Below, in pieces: positions 38,615 to 46,646 of a stretch of DNA of 64,000 bases (the stretch's first letter is position 1; each line of letters begins with the position of its first letter). The stretch spans positions 1 through 64,000 of the forward strand of contig NZ_CP094357.1 of NCBI RefSeq assembly GCF_014779555.2. Direction: 5' to 3'. A program made the translations under genes and the position numbers. The notes under the pieces are model-generated. The model worked only from the letters and a program-made list of their open reading frames with translations. It was not told the origin of the DNA and made no database searches. Origin of the DNA: Lysobacter capsici. Lineage in GTDB: Bacteria; Pseudomonadota; Gammaproteobacteria; Xanthomonadales; Xanthomonadaceae.

Positions 38615-39331
38615 TCACCCCGCGTACAACCGCTCGGCGCGCTGAAACAAAATCCAGCTGGTCGCGATGTACTTATCCCCACCCTTGGGCCGATTGCCGC
38701 GATGGGTGTGGGTGAACGCCGCCGGCGCGATCAGCAGGTCGCCCGCGCGCGGCGCGATCTTGCGGCGCTGATAGAGGAATTCGGTTTCGCCTTCCTCGAA
38801 GCCGTCGTTCAAGTAGATCGTCCACAGCACGTGCCGGTGCAGCGTCTCCGCGCTCTGATCGCGCGGGTACAACTCGCAATGCCAGTACGGATAGCCGCCG
38901 CGGTTGGCGGTGTACCGCTGTAGGTTGATCGCGCCGGGACGGAACACGGTCTGCGCGATCGGCGACAAGGCGTTGTCGTCCATCTCGGCCACGCGTTCGG
39001 CGGTGAGCCGGTGACGCTTGCCGTCGGCGCTCGGCGCTTCGAGCATCAGCGGCGCGATCATCGTGTGGGGATAGCGGCGCAGGTACTGCAACAGGCCGCG
39101 GAACACCGCCAGGTTCAAGGCGAGCTCCATGTCCTTCCAGCCTTCGCGGCCGGTGATGGTGAGATCGCGGCTGTCCTTGAGGTCGGGCATCACCCCGCCG
39201 CCGACCCGGCCCGGCTCGCTGTCGCGGCTGGCGTCGAAGCGCTGCACCAGCGTCGCGCATTGCTCGCGCGTCAGCGCCTGTGGATAGACCTCGATGAAAT
39301 CGGCGGCGCTGGAGTCGGTGGTCGATGACAT
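38615..39331 (-). CDS. 2OG-Fe(II) oxygenase family protein
   Basis: A 238-aa double-stranded beta-helix dioxygenase. From ATG 39331 the product begins MSSTTDSSAADFIEVYPQAL; the longer frame adds an unlikely 44 residues. Likely metal motif H-x-E in YPYWHCELYPRD and distal His in APAAFTHTHRGNRP with the 2OG-binding Arg, in the order usual for this superfamily (the common form is H-x-D). Substrate unknown; members hydroxylate proteins or small molecules. It is divergent from the amyloid operon, with the sigma-54 promoter gap between. Confidence 0.85.
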   Translation of the reverse strand: MSSTTDSSAADFIEVYPQALTREQCATLVQRFDASRDSEPGRVGGGVMPDLKDSRDLTITGREGWKDMELALNLAVFRGLLQYLRRYPHTMIAPLMLEAPSADGKRHRLTAERVAEMDDNALSPIAQTVFRPGAINLQRYTANRGGYPYWHCELYPRDQSAETLHRHVLWTIYLNDGFEEGETEFLYQRRKIAPRAGDLLIAPAAFTHTHRGNRPKGGDKYIATSWILFQRAERLYAG

Positions 39332-39585
39332 GGCGTTGATGGCTGGAAGAGGGCGCCCCGGGCCGGGCCCAGGGGAAGGCGGGCATCGTCGCACGCGCGC
39401 CCCGGGTTGCAAAAACGCAACGCCACGGCACGTGAGCGCAAGAACGGTCAACCAAACCGCCAAAGGCCCGACGCAGCAAGCCTGAGCGGTGAACGGTTCA
39501 TCCGTTGACGCTGCGCAGCATGTCCGCGTTCAGCGCCGCGCTGCGTAACCGCGGCGCAACGTTTTATCGCCCAAGTCGCCGAAGT

Positions 39586-39608
39586 GTTTTCGGGATTCGG
39601 CCGAAAAA
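39586..39608. promoter_or_regulatory. Inverted repeat upstream of the sigma-54 promoter
   Basis: GTTTTCGG and CCGAAAAAC flank a 7-base spacer. It could be a regulator site, though it is closer to the promoter than most enhancer-binding sites, or a hairpin. Confidence 0.35.
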
Positions 39609-39633
39609 CCAGAAATTTCAGCCACTTGGAAGC

Positions 39634-39649
39634 TTGGCACGACTCTCGC
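39634..39649 (+). promoter_or_regulatory. Sigma-54 (RpoN) promoter of the amyloid operon
   Basis: TTGGCACGACTCTCGC matches the -24/-12 consensus TTGGCACG-N4-TTGC with one change. The invariant GG (39636-39637) and GC (39648-39649) are separated by exactly 10 bp. It reads toward the operon and ends 72 bp before its first ATG. Confidence 0.75.
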
Positions 39650-39721
39650 GTAGGTCCTCTCGCGCCGCTTCGACTGCCCCCGAAGCGCACGCCCTGAGTC
39701 CTCGCTTCGGAGTACGTCGTC

Positions 39722-40303
39722 ATGTTCGCCATCCCCCGTCGGTTCGACCGCACCGCGCTGCAGCGGGCGATAAGCGCCGCTTTGCCCCGTGCCGTCGCGG
39801 CGCTGTTCGCGCTCGCCGGTCAAGTCCACGCCCAGGACGCCGCGCCGAACGCGAACCCGAGCGAGGACCCGAGCGAGGACCCGAGCGTGGTGATCGCCCG
39901 CACCGTCCACCCGCGCATCGCCTACCGCGCGCTGCCGGCGCAGGACAATCCGGTACGCACCCAGGCCACGACGTTCCCGGCGCAGATCTTCCACGGCACC
40001 CTGGAACGCTCGCTCGCACCGTTGATCGGCGACGCCGAACTCGATCAGCACGGCTCGGCCGGCCTGAGTCCGGCGACCGCCACGCAGGCGTTGACCGGCC
40101 TGCTGGTGCCGGCCGATGCGATGGGCGCGGCCAATCCGAATGCGATGCTCGGCGGTTCGGCTTCGGCGCCGCCGATGGGCCCGACCATGAGCGTCGGCGG
40201 CGCGGTGAAAAGCGCCACCGCCGGGATCGGCGACCTGGTCACGGGCAGCGTCATGCAGGCCCTGGCGCCGCAAGTCGCGCCGACGCAGGGGCCGGGTCGA
40301 TGA
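39722..40303 (+). CDS. Secreted protein, first gene of the Fap-like operon
   Basis: A 193-aa exported protein with a signal peptide ending near ...AGQVHAQDA, a Ser/Asp/Pro repeat (NPSEDPSEDPS), and a mature part with no family I recognise (RTVHPRIAYRALPAQDNPVR, TTFPAQIFHGTLERSLAPLI), then a Gly/Ala/Met-rich C-terminus. CGGAG lies 11 bases before the ATG. It takes the place of fapA, whose product is a small disordered periplasmic chaperone in Pseudomonas, but homology cannot be shown here. Its stop overlaps the next start (ATGA). Confidence 0.8.
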   Translation: MFAIPRRFDRTALQRAISAALPRAVAALFALAGQVHAQDAAPNANPSEDPSEDPSVVIARTVHPRIAYRALPAQDNPVRTQATTFPAQIFHGTLERSLAPLIGDAELDQHGSAGLSPATATQALTGLLVPADAMGAANPNAMLGGSASAPPMGPTMSVGGAVKSATAGIGDLVTGSVMQALAPQVAPTQGPGR

Positions 40304-40980
40304 GCGCGCGGCTGCGTCCACAGCGGCTGACGCCGTTCGGCTTGGCGGCGTGCCTGTTGGCGACCGCGATCTGCAGCGACGCGCGCGCCGCCGAGCCGAC
40401 CGCGCCCGCAGGCAGCGACCGCGCCCGCATCGCCGATGCCGCCCGCGGCCTCGACGGCCGCGCCGCGATCAACCAGACCGCCGGCGCCGGTAACGCGCAA
40501 GCCAATCTCGCCGCGTTCGCGCTCTCGCCCGATGGCCTCGCGCTGGCATCGCTGCATGCCGACCAGCGCATCGGCGAGACCGACATCGATATCGATGCTG
40601 ACGCCGCACACATCGCCTCCGGCCGCGCCGCATCCGCGCGCATCGACGCGCACGCCGTCGCCGACAGTCGCGGCCTGCTGCAGTTGAACCAGAGCGCGGG
40701 CACCGGCAATCGCCAACTCAATGCGTTCGCGCTGAGCAACGGCCGCATCGCGACCGGCATCGTGGTCGCCGGACTCGACGATGCCGCGCTGGCGTCGGTG
40801 GCCGGCGCGACGACCGACGACGCCTACAGCGCGAACGCCGCGCCGAGCCTGCGCGAGGCGGTCATCGCCGACGACGCCTTCCGCGGCGGCCAGGGCGTGC
40901 TGCAACTGAATCAGACGGCGGGGACCGGCAACGCGTCGGTCAACGCCATCGTGCTCCAACTGCCCGGGGGCGTTCCATAG
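40300..40980 (+). CDS. Secreted threefold-repeat protein of the Fap-like operon
   Basis: A 226-aa exported protein (signal peptide cut near SDARA-AEP) with three imperfect repeats at about 53-76, 125-146 and 199-220: INQTAGAGNAQANLAAFALS, LNQSAGTGNRQLNAFALS and LNQTAGTGNASVNAIVLQ. The N-Q-x-A-G-x-G-N-x-x-x-N pattern, separated by ~50-residue linkers, is the same architecture as the two following subunits but with a different consensus, so it is likely a minor fibre component or nucleator. Translationally coupled (4-bp overlap) to the gene before it. Confidence 0.85.
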   Translation: MSARLRPQRLTPFGLAACLLATAICSDARAAEPTAPAGSDRARIADAARGLDGRAAINQTAGAGNAQANLAAFALSPDGLALASLHADQRIGETDIDIDADAAHIASGRAASARIDAHAVADSRGLLQLNQSAGTGNRQLNAFALSNGRIATGIVVAGLDDAALASVAGATTDDAYSANAAPSLREAVIADDAFRGGQGVLQLNQTAGTGNASVNAIVLQLPGGVP

Positions 40981-41031
40981 AAAAAACGGCAGATCGCAAG
41001 GTCCAAACCACCACTACCAGGAGTCCGACCC

Positions 41032-41799
41032 ATGAACGTTCAATTCACTCTGCTGGCCCTCGCCCTGAGTCTGACCATCGCCGCGCCGGCCTACGCCGAA
41101 GGCGACGATGCGCAGATCCACAGCTCGACCCGCATCGGCAACAGCATCGACGTGTCCGGCAAGGTGCATGTGAAAGGCAAGATCCGCGTCGCGTCCGAAT
41201 CGGCGGCGACCGTGGATCAGGATCAGATCACCGACAGCAACGAATCGTGGGGCGACGGCGATCACACTGCGCACCTGGGCGGCAACGCCTTGTCGGATGC
41301 GCAGGGCAACATCGGCGCCAACGTCGCCGCCGGCGTGGGCAACGCGCAGGCCAACGATACGGCCCTGTCGGCGGTCGACGGCGAGAAGGTGTTCGCTTCG
41401 GCGATGACCTTCAACAGCCAGGGCTCGAGCTACAACTACGCGTACTCCTCGCAGCAGGACACCGAATACCGCGCGACCCTCAACGGCGACGCGCTGTCCA
41501 ACGCCAAGGGCAACATCGGCGTCAACGTCGCCGCCGGCGTCGGCAACGCGCAGAGCAATGCGATGGCCGCCTCGGTCAACAGCTCCGGCACGATCGCCAA
41601 GGCCGCCTCCGACAGCGAACAGGATGCGTGGTTGAACGAACTGGCCGCCAATTGCGACCTCGACACCTTCGCCACTCTGTCCGGCAATGCCTTGTCCGGC
41701 GCGCAGGGCAACATCGGCGCGAACGTCGCCGCCGGTGTCGGCAACCTGCAGCACAACGGATTGTCGATCGCCACCGCGTCGTGCGGCAGCTGCCAGTGA
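41032..41799 (+). CDS. FapB/FapC-type functional amyloid subunit 1
   Basis: A 255-aa exported protein. Signal peptide MNVQFTLLALALSLTIAAPA, cut at AYA-EG. Three ~30-residue repeats at 84-113, 152-181 and 218-247, each with the core GNIG(A/V)NVAAGVGN, separated by Ser/Asn/Gln-rich linkers of ~37 residues; the C-terminus is CGSCQ (CxxC at 251-254). Three imperfect repeats with two linkers and a terminal CxxC is exactly the described plan of Pseudomonas FapC/FapB fibre subunits. CAGGAG lies before the ATG. Nearly identical in plan to the next gene. Confidence 0.88.
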   Translation: MNVQFTLLALALSLTIAAPAYAEGDDAQIHSSTRIGNSIDVSGKVHVKGKIRVASESAATVDQDQITDSNESWGDGDHTAHLGGNALSDAQGNIGANVAAGVGNAQANDTALSAVDGEKVFASAMTFNSQGSSYNYAYSSQQDTEYRATLNGDALSNAKGNIGVNVAAGVGNAQSNAMAASVNSSGTIAKAASDSEQDAWLNELAANCDLDTFATLSGNALSGAQGNIGANVAAGVGNLQHNGLSIATASCGSCQ

Positions 41800-41873
41800 T
41801 GCGTGCGCGGCCGCGGCCCGCGCCGCGGCCGCGAACGTCCCGCATTGCATCCGCTTCCCTGAGGAGAACGCAC

Positions 41874-42689
41874 ATGAAACTGCACACCACGTTGCTGGCG
41901 ATCGCGCTGGCCTCGGGCATCGCCCTGCCGGCCCTGGCCGAAGGCGACGATGCCGTCATCGACAGTTCCACTTACGTTGCCAACCAGATCGACGTATCGG
42001 GCCGGGTCAAGGTCCGCGGCAAGATCCGCGTCGCATCCGAATCGGCGGCGACCGTCGATCAGGACCAGACCACCTTGCTCAACAGTTCGCTCGGCGACGG
42101 TGATCACGACGCGCACTTCGGCGGCGATGCGCTGTCGGATGCGCAAGGCAACATCGGCGCCAATGTCGCCGCGGGTGTCGGCAACGCCCAGGCCAACGAC
42201 ACCGCGCTGTCGGCGGTGGACGGCGAAAAAGTGTTCGCCTCGGCGATGGTGTTCGGCAGCCAGGCCAGCCTGGGCAACTACGCCACCACCAACACCGATC
42301 ACACCTATTACGACGCCACCCTCGACGGCAACGCGCTGTCCAACGCCAAGGGCAACATCGGCGTCAACGTCGCCGCCGGCGTCGGCAATGCGCAAGGCAA
42401 CGGCATGGCCGCATCGGTCAACAGCTCCGGCCGCCTGGCCATCGCGACCGCCGACAGCGAACAACTGGCGATCTCGAACCTGCTCGACAGCGACGGCCGT
42501 CGCCTGAGCCTGGACCTGTACGCCTCGCTCGACGGCAACGCGCTGTCCGGCGCGCAGGGCAACATCGGCGTCAACGTCGCCTCCGGCGTCGGCAACCTGC
42601 AACACAACGGCCTGTCGATCGCGACCGCGTCGTGCGGCGCCTGCGCGCCACCGCCGCCGCCGACCTGCGGCAGTGGCTGCGGCGACTGA
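41874..42689 (+). CDS. FapB/FapC-type functional amyloid subunit 2
   Basis: A 271-aa exported paralogue of the preceding gene. Signal peptide cut near ALA-EG. Residues 23-65 and the three repeats (84-113, 152-181, 221-250) are almost the same as in subunit 1, while the two linkers differ strongly. The C-terminus adds a Pro-rich, Cys-rich tail: CGAC (254-257), five prolines, then CGSGC. GAGGAG precedes the ATG. The pair probably arose by tandem duplication; one may be the major fibre and the other the nucleator, as FapC and FapB are. Confidence 0.88.
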   Translation: MKLHTTLLAIALASGIALPALAEGDDAVIDSSTYVANQIDVSGRVKVRGKIRVASESAATVDQDQTTLLNSSLGDGDHDAHFGGDALSDAQGNIGANVAAGVGNAQANDTALSAVDGEKVFASAMVFGSQASLGNYATTNTDHTYYDATLDGNALSNAKGNIGVNVAAGVGNAQGNGMAASVNSSGRLAIATADSEQLAISNLLDSDGRRLSLDLYASLDGNALSGAQGNIGVNVASGVGNLQHNGLSIATASCGACAPPPPPTCGSGCGD

Positions 42690-42778
42690 ATCGCGTTCCA
42701 CCGCAACCACCACGGTGGCCGTGACGCGGCCACCGTAGTTCCCGCTTCGATCGCGCAACGTCCAGGTGCCGTCCCGCC

Positions 42779-43522
42779 ATGACCGTACATCGAGCCTCGC
42801 TGATCGCCGCTGCCATCGCCATCGCGACCCTCGCCGCGCTACACAGCGGCGCCGTTCGCGCGCAGCGCCCGGACGACAGCCGCGCCACGGTCGACCTGAC
42901 CCGCCTGACCGGCAACGGCGGCATGCCGGTGTTCAAGCCGATGCGCACGCTGCGCGATCTGCGTTACCGCGAACTGCTGCGCCAGCGCTACGACTTCAGC
43001 TGCGGCTCGGCGGCATTGGCGAGCCTGCTGCATTACGGCTACGGCCTGGACGTCAGCGAGCCGGAGCTGATCAAGAAGATGATGGTCGGGGTCGATCCCA
43101 AGGAAGTGGTGCGCAACGGTTTCTCGATGCTCGACATGAAACGCTACGTCGAGAGCATCGGCATGCGCGCGCACGGCTTCCGCATCGACGCCGATGTCTT
43201 GTACCGCTTGCAGATGCCGGTGATCGCGCTGCTCGATCTCAAGGGCTACCGCCATTTCGTCGTGGTCAAGGGCGCGGCGGGCGGGCGGGTGTTCGTCGCC
43301 GATCCCGCGCTCGGCCACCGGGTCATGCAGGAAGCCGATTTCGTGCGCGGCTGGAACGGCATCGTGCTGGCCGTGGTCGGCGACCAACCCATGCGCGCCG
43401 ATTCCTATCTGGTCAACAGCCGCAGCTCGCCCGCGCTGCAGCGACGCGTGGACGCGCTCGATCGCGTCACCGCGCCGCCGCGCGTGGTCGAGTTCGGGCT
43501 GGTGATCACCGATCTTTTTTGA
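42779..43522 (+). CDS. fapD: C39 family peptidase, FapD-like
   Basis: A 247-aa exported papain-fold protein. Signal peptide through ...GAVRAQ. The C39 triad is visible: Cys75 in QRYDFSCGSAALAS, His159 in GYRHFVVVKG, Asp175 in VADPALGH, plus the oxyanion Gln69 of RQR. Stand-alone periplasmic C39 proteins with this layout are encoded in fap operons as FapD, where they are needed for fibre export and may process substrate. It directly follows the two fibre genes. Confidence 0.9.
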   Translation: MTVHRASLIAAAIAIATLAALHSGAVRAQRPDDSRATVDLTRLTGNGGMPVFKPMRTLRDLRYRELLRQRYDFSCGSAALASLLHYGYGLDVSEPELIKKMMVGVDPKEVVRNGFSMLDMKRYVESIGMRAHGFRIDADVLYRLQMPVIALLDLKGYRHFVVVKGAAGGRVFVADPALGHRVMQEADFVRGWNGIVLAVVGDQPMRADSYLVNSRSSPALQRRVDALDRVTAPPRVVEFGLVITDLF

Positions 43523-43550
43523 CGTCGTTTCGCACGTTTCGAGGTGTCCG

Positions 43551-44315
43551 ATGAACTGTCCACGACTCCCCCCGACGCTGTTCTCGGCCCTCTTGGCAGC
43601 GGCGGCCGCGTTGCAACCCGCGGCCGCCCTGCCACCTTTGAAAGCTCATGCGGTGACCGCCCATGTCGTCGATGACGCCACCCTGGGCACGATCAGCGGC
43701 AAATACTTCGGCGCGCAGATGCTGGTCGGCCTGCGCGTGGACCTGGTGTCCAGCCTCAACACGCCGCAGCACGGCACCGCCTTCGCCAGCGGCTCGTTGC
43801 TGGTCGAACGTCGCGGCGGCGGTTTCGAGGTTCAGGTCGATGCGCGCAGCGGCGCCGATGCCGGCAACGCGACGGTCGCCGCGGGCGCGGCCGACGCGAA
43901 CGCGAGCGGCGCCGAGTCGGTGCAGGTGCGCGGCATCGGTCAGATCGCGCAGATCGCCGGCGACGACAATCGTTTGGGCAACCTGACCTCGATCGGATTC
44001 GTCGATCGCGTCGATGCCTCCGGCTTCAACGGCCAGTCGCACAGCCAGGCCAGCGCCGGCGCGATGAGCGCGCGGGTGACCTTCCTCGATGGCGGCGCGC
44101 GCATCGCCGTCGACGGCCCCGGCGCATCGCTGCAACAACGCCTGGATCCCGGCGCCAGCGGCGGCATCGCCCAGCTCGGCCGCATCGCCGGCAACGGCGT
44201 GGACGCGAGCAATCGCATGCAGCTGCAGATCGTGACCTCGGCGATCACTCCGGAACTGAGTCGGCAACTCGGCTTGCAGCAGGCGTTGGACAGCCTGCGC
44301 GCAGTGCCGCGCTGA
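43551..44315 (+). CDS. Secreted protein in the FapE position
   Basis: A 254-aa exported protein (signal peptide cut near AAALP). The mature N-terminus has HVVDDATLGTISGKYFGAQM, which resembles the L-D-D-x-x-L-x-x-x-x-G-K-Y type of segment recalled for FapE and also a C39-type leader, a possible link to the peptidase encoded just upstream. Two further segments, GIGQIAQIAGDDNRLGN and GIAQLGRIAGNGVDASN, form a short internal repeat. It lies 28 bp after the C39 gene and 36 bp before the pore gene. Assignment to FapE is by position and loose resemblance. Confidence 0.7.
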   Translation: MNCPRLPPTLFSALLAAAAALQPAAALPPLKAHAVTAHVVDDATLGTISGKYFGAQMLVGLRVDLVSSLNTPQHGTAFASGSLLVERRGGGFEVQVDARSGADAGNATVAAGAADANASGAESVQVRGIGQIAQIAGDDNRLGNLTSIGFVDRVDASGFNGQSHSQASAGAMSARVTFLDGGARIAVDGPGASLQQRLDPGASGGIAQLGRIAGNGVDASNRMQLQIVTSAITPELSRQLGLQQALDSLRAVPR

Positions 44316-44351
44316 TCGTCTTCCCTCCCTCTTGTCACGGACGCCGAGACC

Positions 44352-45677
44352 ATGCGCCCTCTGCTCGCCCCACTGTCCGTCGCCCTCGCGCTCGCCCTGA
44401 GCGCGCCGGCCCACGCCGACGAAGCCGCCACCGATTTCAAGTCGCTGCACCAGCGCATGCTCGACATGAGCCGCGAACTGGCCGCGCAGAAAGCCGAGAT
44501 CCAGCGGCTGCGCGGTCAGGTCGACGAGCTCGAACTGACCCAGCGCGGACGTGGCCTGAGCGGCGCGCCGCCGTCGCCCGCGCAGCAAAATGAGGCGACC
44601 GACAACGCGCGCGATGTGGCCGAACAAGCGCAACGCAAGGCCTCGGCGACCGTCGCGCGCGACGAAGACGACGACGCGCCGGTGCAGGTCGGCCAGACCC
44701 AGCGCGCCGAGGACGCGCAGCGCCGCGAACAGGAAAAAGCCCTGGTCGTGCGCGAACACGCGCCGCTGTTCGAACGCAAGTTCACCCTCGACACCGGTTT
44801 CAGCTACAGCTATTACGACCGCCGGCAACTGGCGTTGAGCGGCTTTCTGGCGCTGGACGCGATCTTCCTGGGCAGCATCAACCTGGACCAGACCAAGGCC
44901 AGCGTCGGCACGTTCGAGCTCAGCGGCCGCTACGGCCTTAGCGACCGGCTCAGCATCGAAGCCAGCCTGCCGTACGTCTACCGCGACTCGCGTTTCGTCA
45001 GCGGCGGCGCCGGCGGCGCGTCCAGCGTGGTCAGCGAAGTGCGCATGCGCTCGCAGGGCATCGGCGATGCCAGCATCGCCGCGTACTACCAATGGGTGAA
45101 GGAATCGCAGCGCTGGCCCGACATCGTCACCAGCCTGCGCGTGCGCGCGCCGACCGGACGCGACCCGTTCGGCCTGAAACTGATCCAGCCCGACGGCGAC
45201 AACAACAACCTCAACATCCCCGAGGATCTGCCGACCGGTTCGGGCGTGTGGGCGGCGACGGTCAACGTCTCCGCGCTGCGCACCTACGATCCGGTGATCC
45301 TGTTCGGCAACATCGGCTACACCTACAACCAACCGACGAATTTCGACGACATCTCGCCGGTGGCCGAGCAGGTTTCGCCCGCGCGGGTGGAACTGGGCAA
45401 CAGCATCCAGCTCAGCGGCGGCCTGGCGATCGCGCTCAACGATCGCTCCGCGGTGAGTTTCGCCGTCGCCACCGCCGTCACCGGCGCCACCCACCTGACC
45501 GCGCCGGGCGGCGAAAAACGGCGCGTGCCCGGCAGCTCCAGCAACTCGACCACCTTCAATATCGGCGCGAGCTACGTGCTGCCCTCGGGCTGGACGCTCA
45601 ACGGCCAACTCGCCGCGGGGCTGACGCCGGATGCGCCTAACTTCGTGTTTTCGATGCGCGGGTCGCGGTCGTTTTGA
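44352..45677 (+). CDS. fapF: FapF-like outer-membrane amyloid export pore
   Basis: A 441-aa outer-membrane protein. Signal peptide cut near PAHA-DE. Residues ~28-62 form a heptad-rich coiled coil (FKSLHQRMLDMSRELAAQKA, EIQRLRGQVDELELT), followed by a charged linker (~65-130) and a C-terminal beta-barrel of alternating polar and hydrophobic strands (FTLDTGFSYSYYDRRQLALS ... FVFSMRGSRSF) ending in Phe. A periplasmic trimeric coiled coil plugging a 12-strand barrel is the known design of FapF. It ends the operon; a GC hairpin without T-run follows (45684-45711). Confidence 0.9.
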   Translation: MRPLLAPLSVALALALSAPAHADEAATDFKSLHQRMLDMSRELAAQKAEIQRLRGQVDELELTQRGRGLSGAPPSPAQQNEATDNARDVAEQAQRKASATVARDEDDDAPVQVGQTQRAEDAQRREQEKALVVREHAPLFERKFTLDTGFSYSYYDRRQLALSGFLALDAIFLGSINLDQTKASVGTFELSGRYGLSDRLSIEASLPYVYRDSRFVSGGAGGASSVVSEVRMRSQGIGDASIAAYYQWVKESQRWPDIVTSLRVRAPTGRDPFGLKLIQPDGDNNNLNIPEDLPTGSGVWAATVNVSALRTYDPVILFGNIGYTYNQPTNFDDISPVAEQVSPARVELGNSIQLSGGLAIALNDRSAVSFAVATAVTGATHLTAPGGEKRRVPGSSSNSTTFNIGASYVLPSGWTLNGQLAAGLTPDAPNFVFSMRGSRSF

Positions 45678-45778
45678 GCGAAGCCGCCCGCATGCGCGCA
45701 AGCGCGGGCGGGTGAGCGGTGGCTAGGAGCAGGCCCGGGTGAAATACACTAGGCACAAGGACAACGTAAGGACGCGAA

Positions 45779-46444
45779 ATGCCGAGCGAAGCAAGAATTG
45801 CGCTGGACAAGAATCTGGAAGACATCAAAAGCCTACTGTCGCTTCATGGCAATGGAAAAGACGCGGTCGATACGAGCGCGGACGGGATCGAGGTGCTCAA
45901 TCGCTCGGCCATCGTGCTCCTGACGTCGTTCTGGGAAGCCTATTGCGAAGATATCGCCGCCGAAGGGCTGCAATGCATCGTGGACAACGCGAAGAACGCC
46001 GATGCCCTGCCGAAGGAAATAAAGAAAGTCATCGCCAAAAAGCTCAAGGAAGATGCCAACGAACTGGCGCTGTGGTCAATCGCCGACAAGAAATGGCGGG
46101 ATGTTCTTGGCAGCTACATGGCGGAGCTTAAAGAGGCCAGAGACCGAAAGCTCAATACGCCAAAGTGGGAACGGATCGATGATCTGTTTCGGTCGGCGGT
46201 GGGACTGTCGGATATTTCCAAAAACTGGAAAGTGGACGGAAAGCTCAGCGTCGAGGATGCGCGCAAGCAACTGAATGCGTATGTCGAGCTTCGCGGTGAG
46301 ATCGCGCATCGGGGAAACACGAAAACGGCCGTTTCGAAAAAACAGGTGACGGACTATCTCAGTCTTGTGAAGACCATCGCGTCAAAGACCGGCGGAGCCG
46401 TCAAGAAACATGTCTATGCTGCCTGCAAGGTGAAGCTTTACTGA
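45779..46444 (+). CDS. HEPN domain protein (RiboL-PSP/MAE_28990-like)
   Basis: A 221-aa, mostly alpha-helical soluble protein. The N-terminal half has VLLTSFWEAYCEDIAAEGLQ (about 46-65), typical of HEPN families with a WExxxED motif, and the C-terminal helix carries Arg172-x4-His177 (ELRGEIAHRG), the RNase-type HEPN motif. The base composition is visibly less GC-rich than its neighbours, suggesting acquisition. HEPN RNases act in toxin-antitoxin and phage-defence systems; no antitoxin is adjacent on the same strand. A role as RNase is inferred from the motif. Confidence 0.85.
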   Translation: MPSEARIALDKNLEDIKSLLSLHGNGKDAVDTSADGIEVLNRSAIVLLTSFWEAYCEDIAAEGLQCIVDNAKNADALPKEIKKVIAKKLKEDANELALWSIADKKWRDVLGSYMAELKEARDRKLNTPKWERIDDLFRSAVGLSDISKNWKVDGKLSVEDARKQLNAYVELRGEIAHRGNTKTAVSKKQVTDYLSLVKTIASKTGGAVKKHVYAACKVKLY

Positions 46445-46572
46445 GAACAAGCGATCGTAAGATCCGCAGCGATCCGGATCTCCGATTATGGTTTGAGGTT
46501 CGACGGGTGTCTGGCGGTCACGCGCTACGCAGCCGCGGCCAAGCCAGCGTTCGACGATCGAGAAGATAACCA

Positions 46573-46613
46573 AAAAGCAACGGGCTCACCGCGAAATCGA
46601 GCCCGTTGCTTTT
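46573..46613. terminator. Bidirectional terminator between the HEPN gene and its convergent neighbour
   Basis: A perfect 15-bp stem AAAAGCAACGGGCTC/GAGCCCGTTGCTTTT with an 11-base loop. It ends in T-runs on both strands and serves both convergent genes. Confidence 0.9.
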
Positions 46614-46646
46614 AGTTGGCTCAGCCTCGGGACGCGAACGGGCCTC

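Larger units (their letters stand above)
39332..39721. other. Control region of the amyloid operon
   Basis: 390 bp between the divergent oxygenase gene and the operon. It contains the sigma-54 element (39634-39649) and an inverted repeat GTTTTCGG/CCGAAAAAC (39586-39608), about 30 bp upstream of the promoter. The rest is GC-rich without a gene. Confidence 0.6.

Noticed and set aside
43506-45701. 731-aa minus-strand frame opposite fapF
   Set aside because: Antisense shadow of the FapE-position and FapF-like genes.
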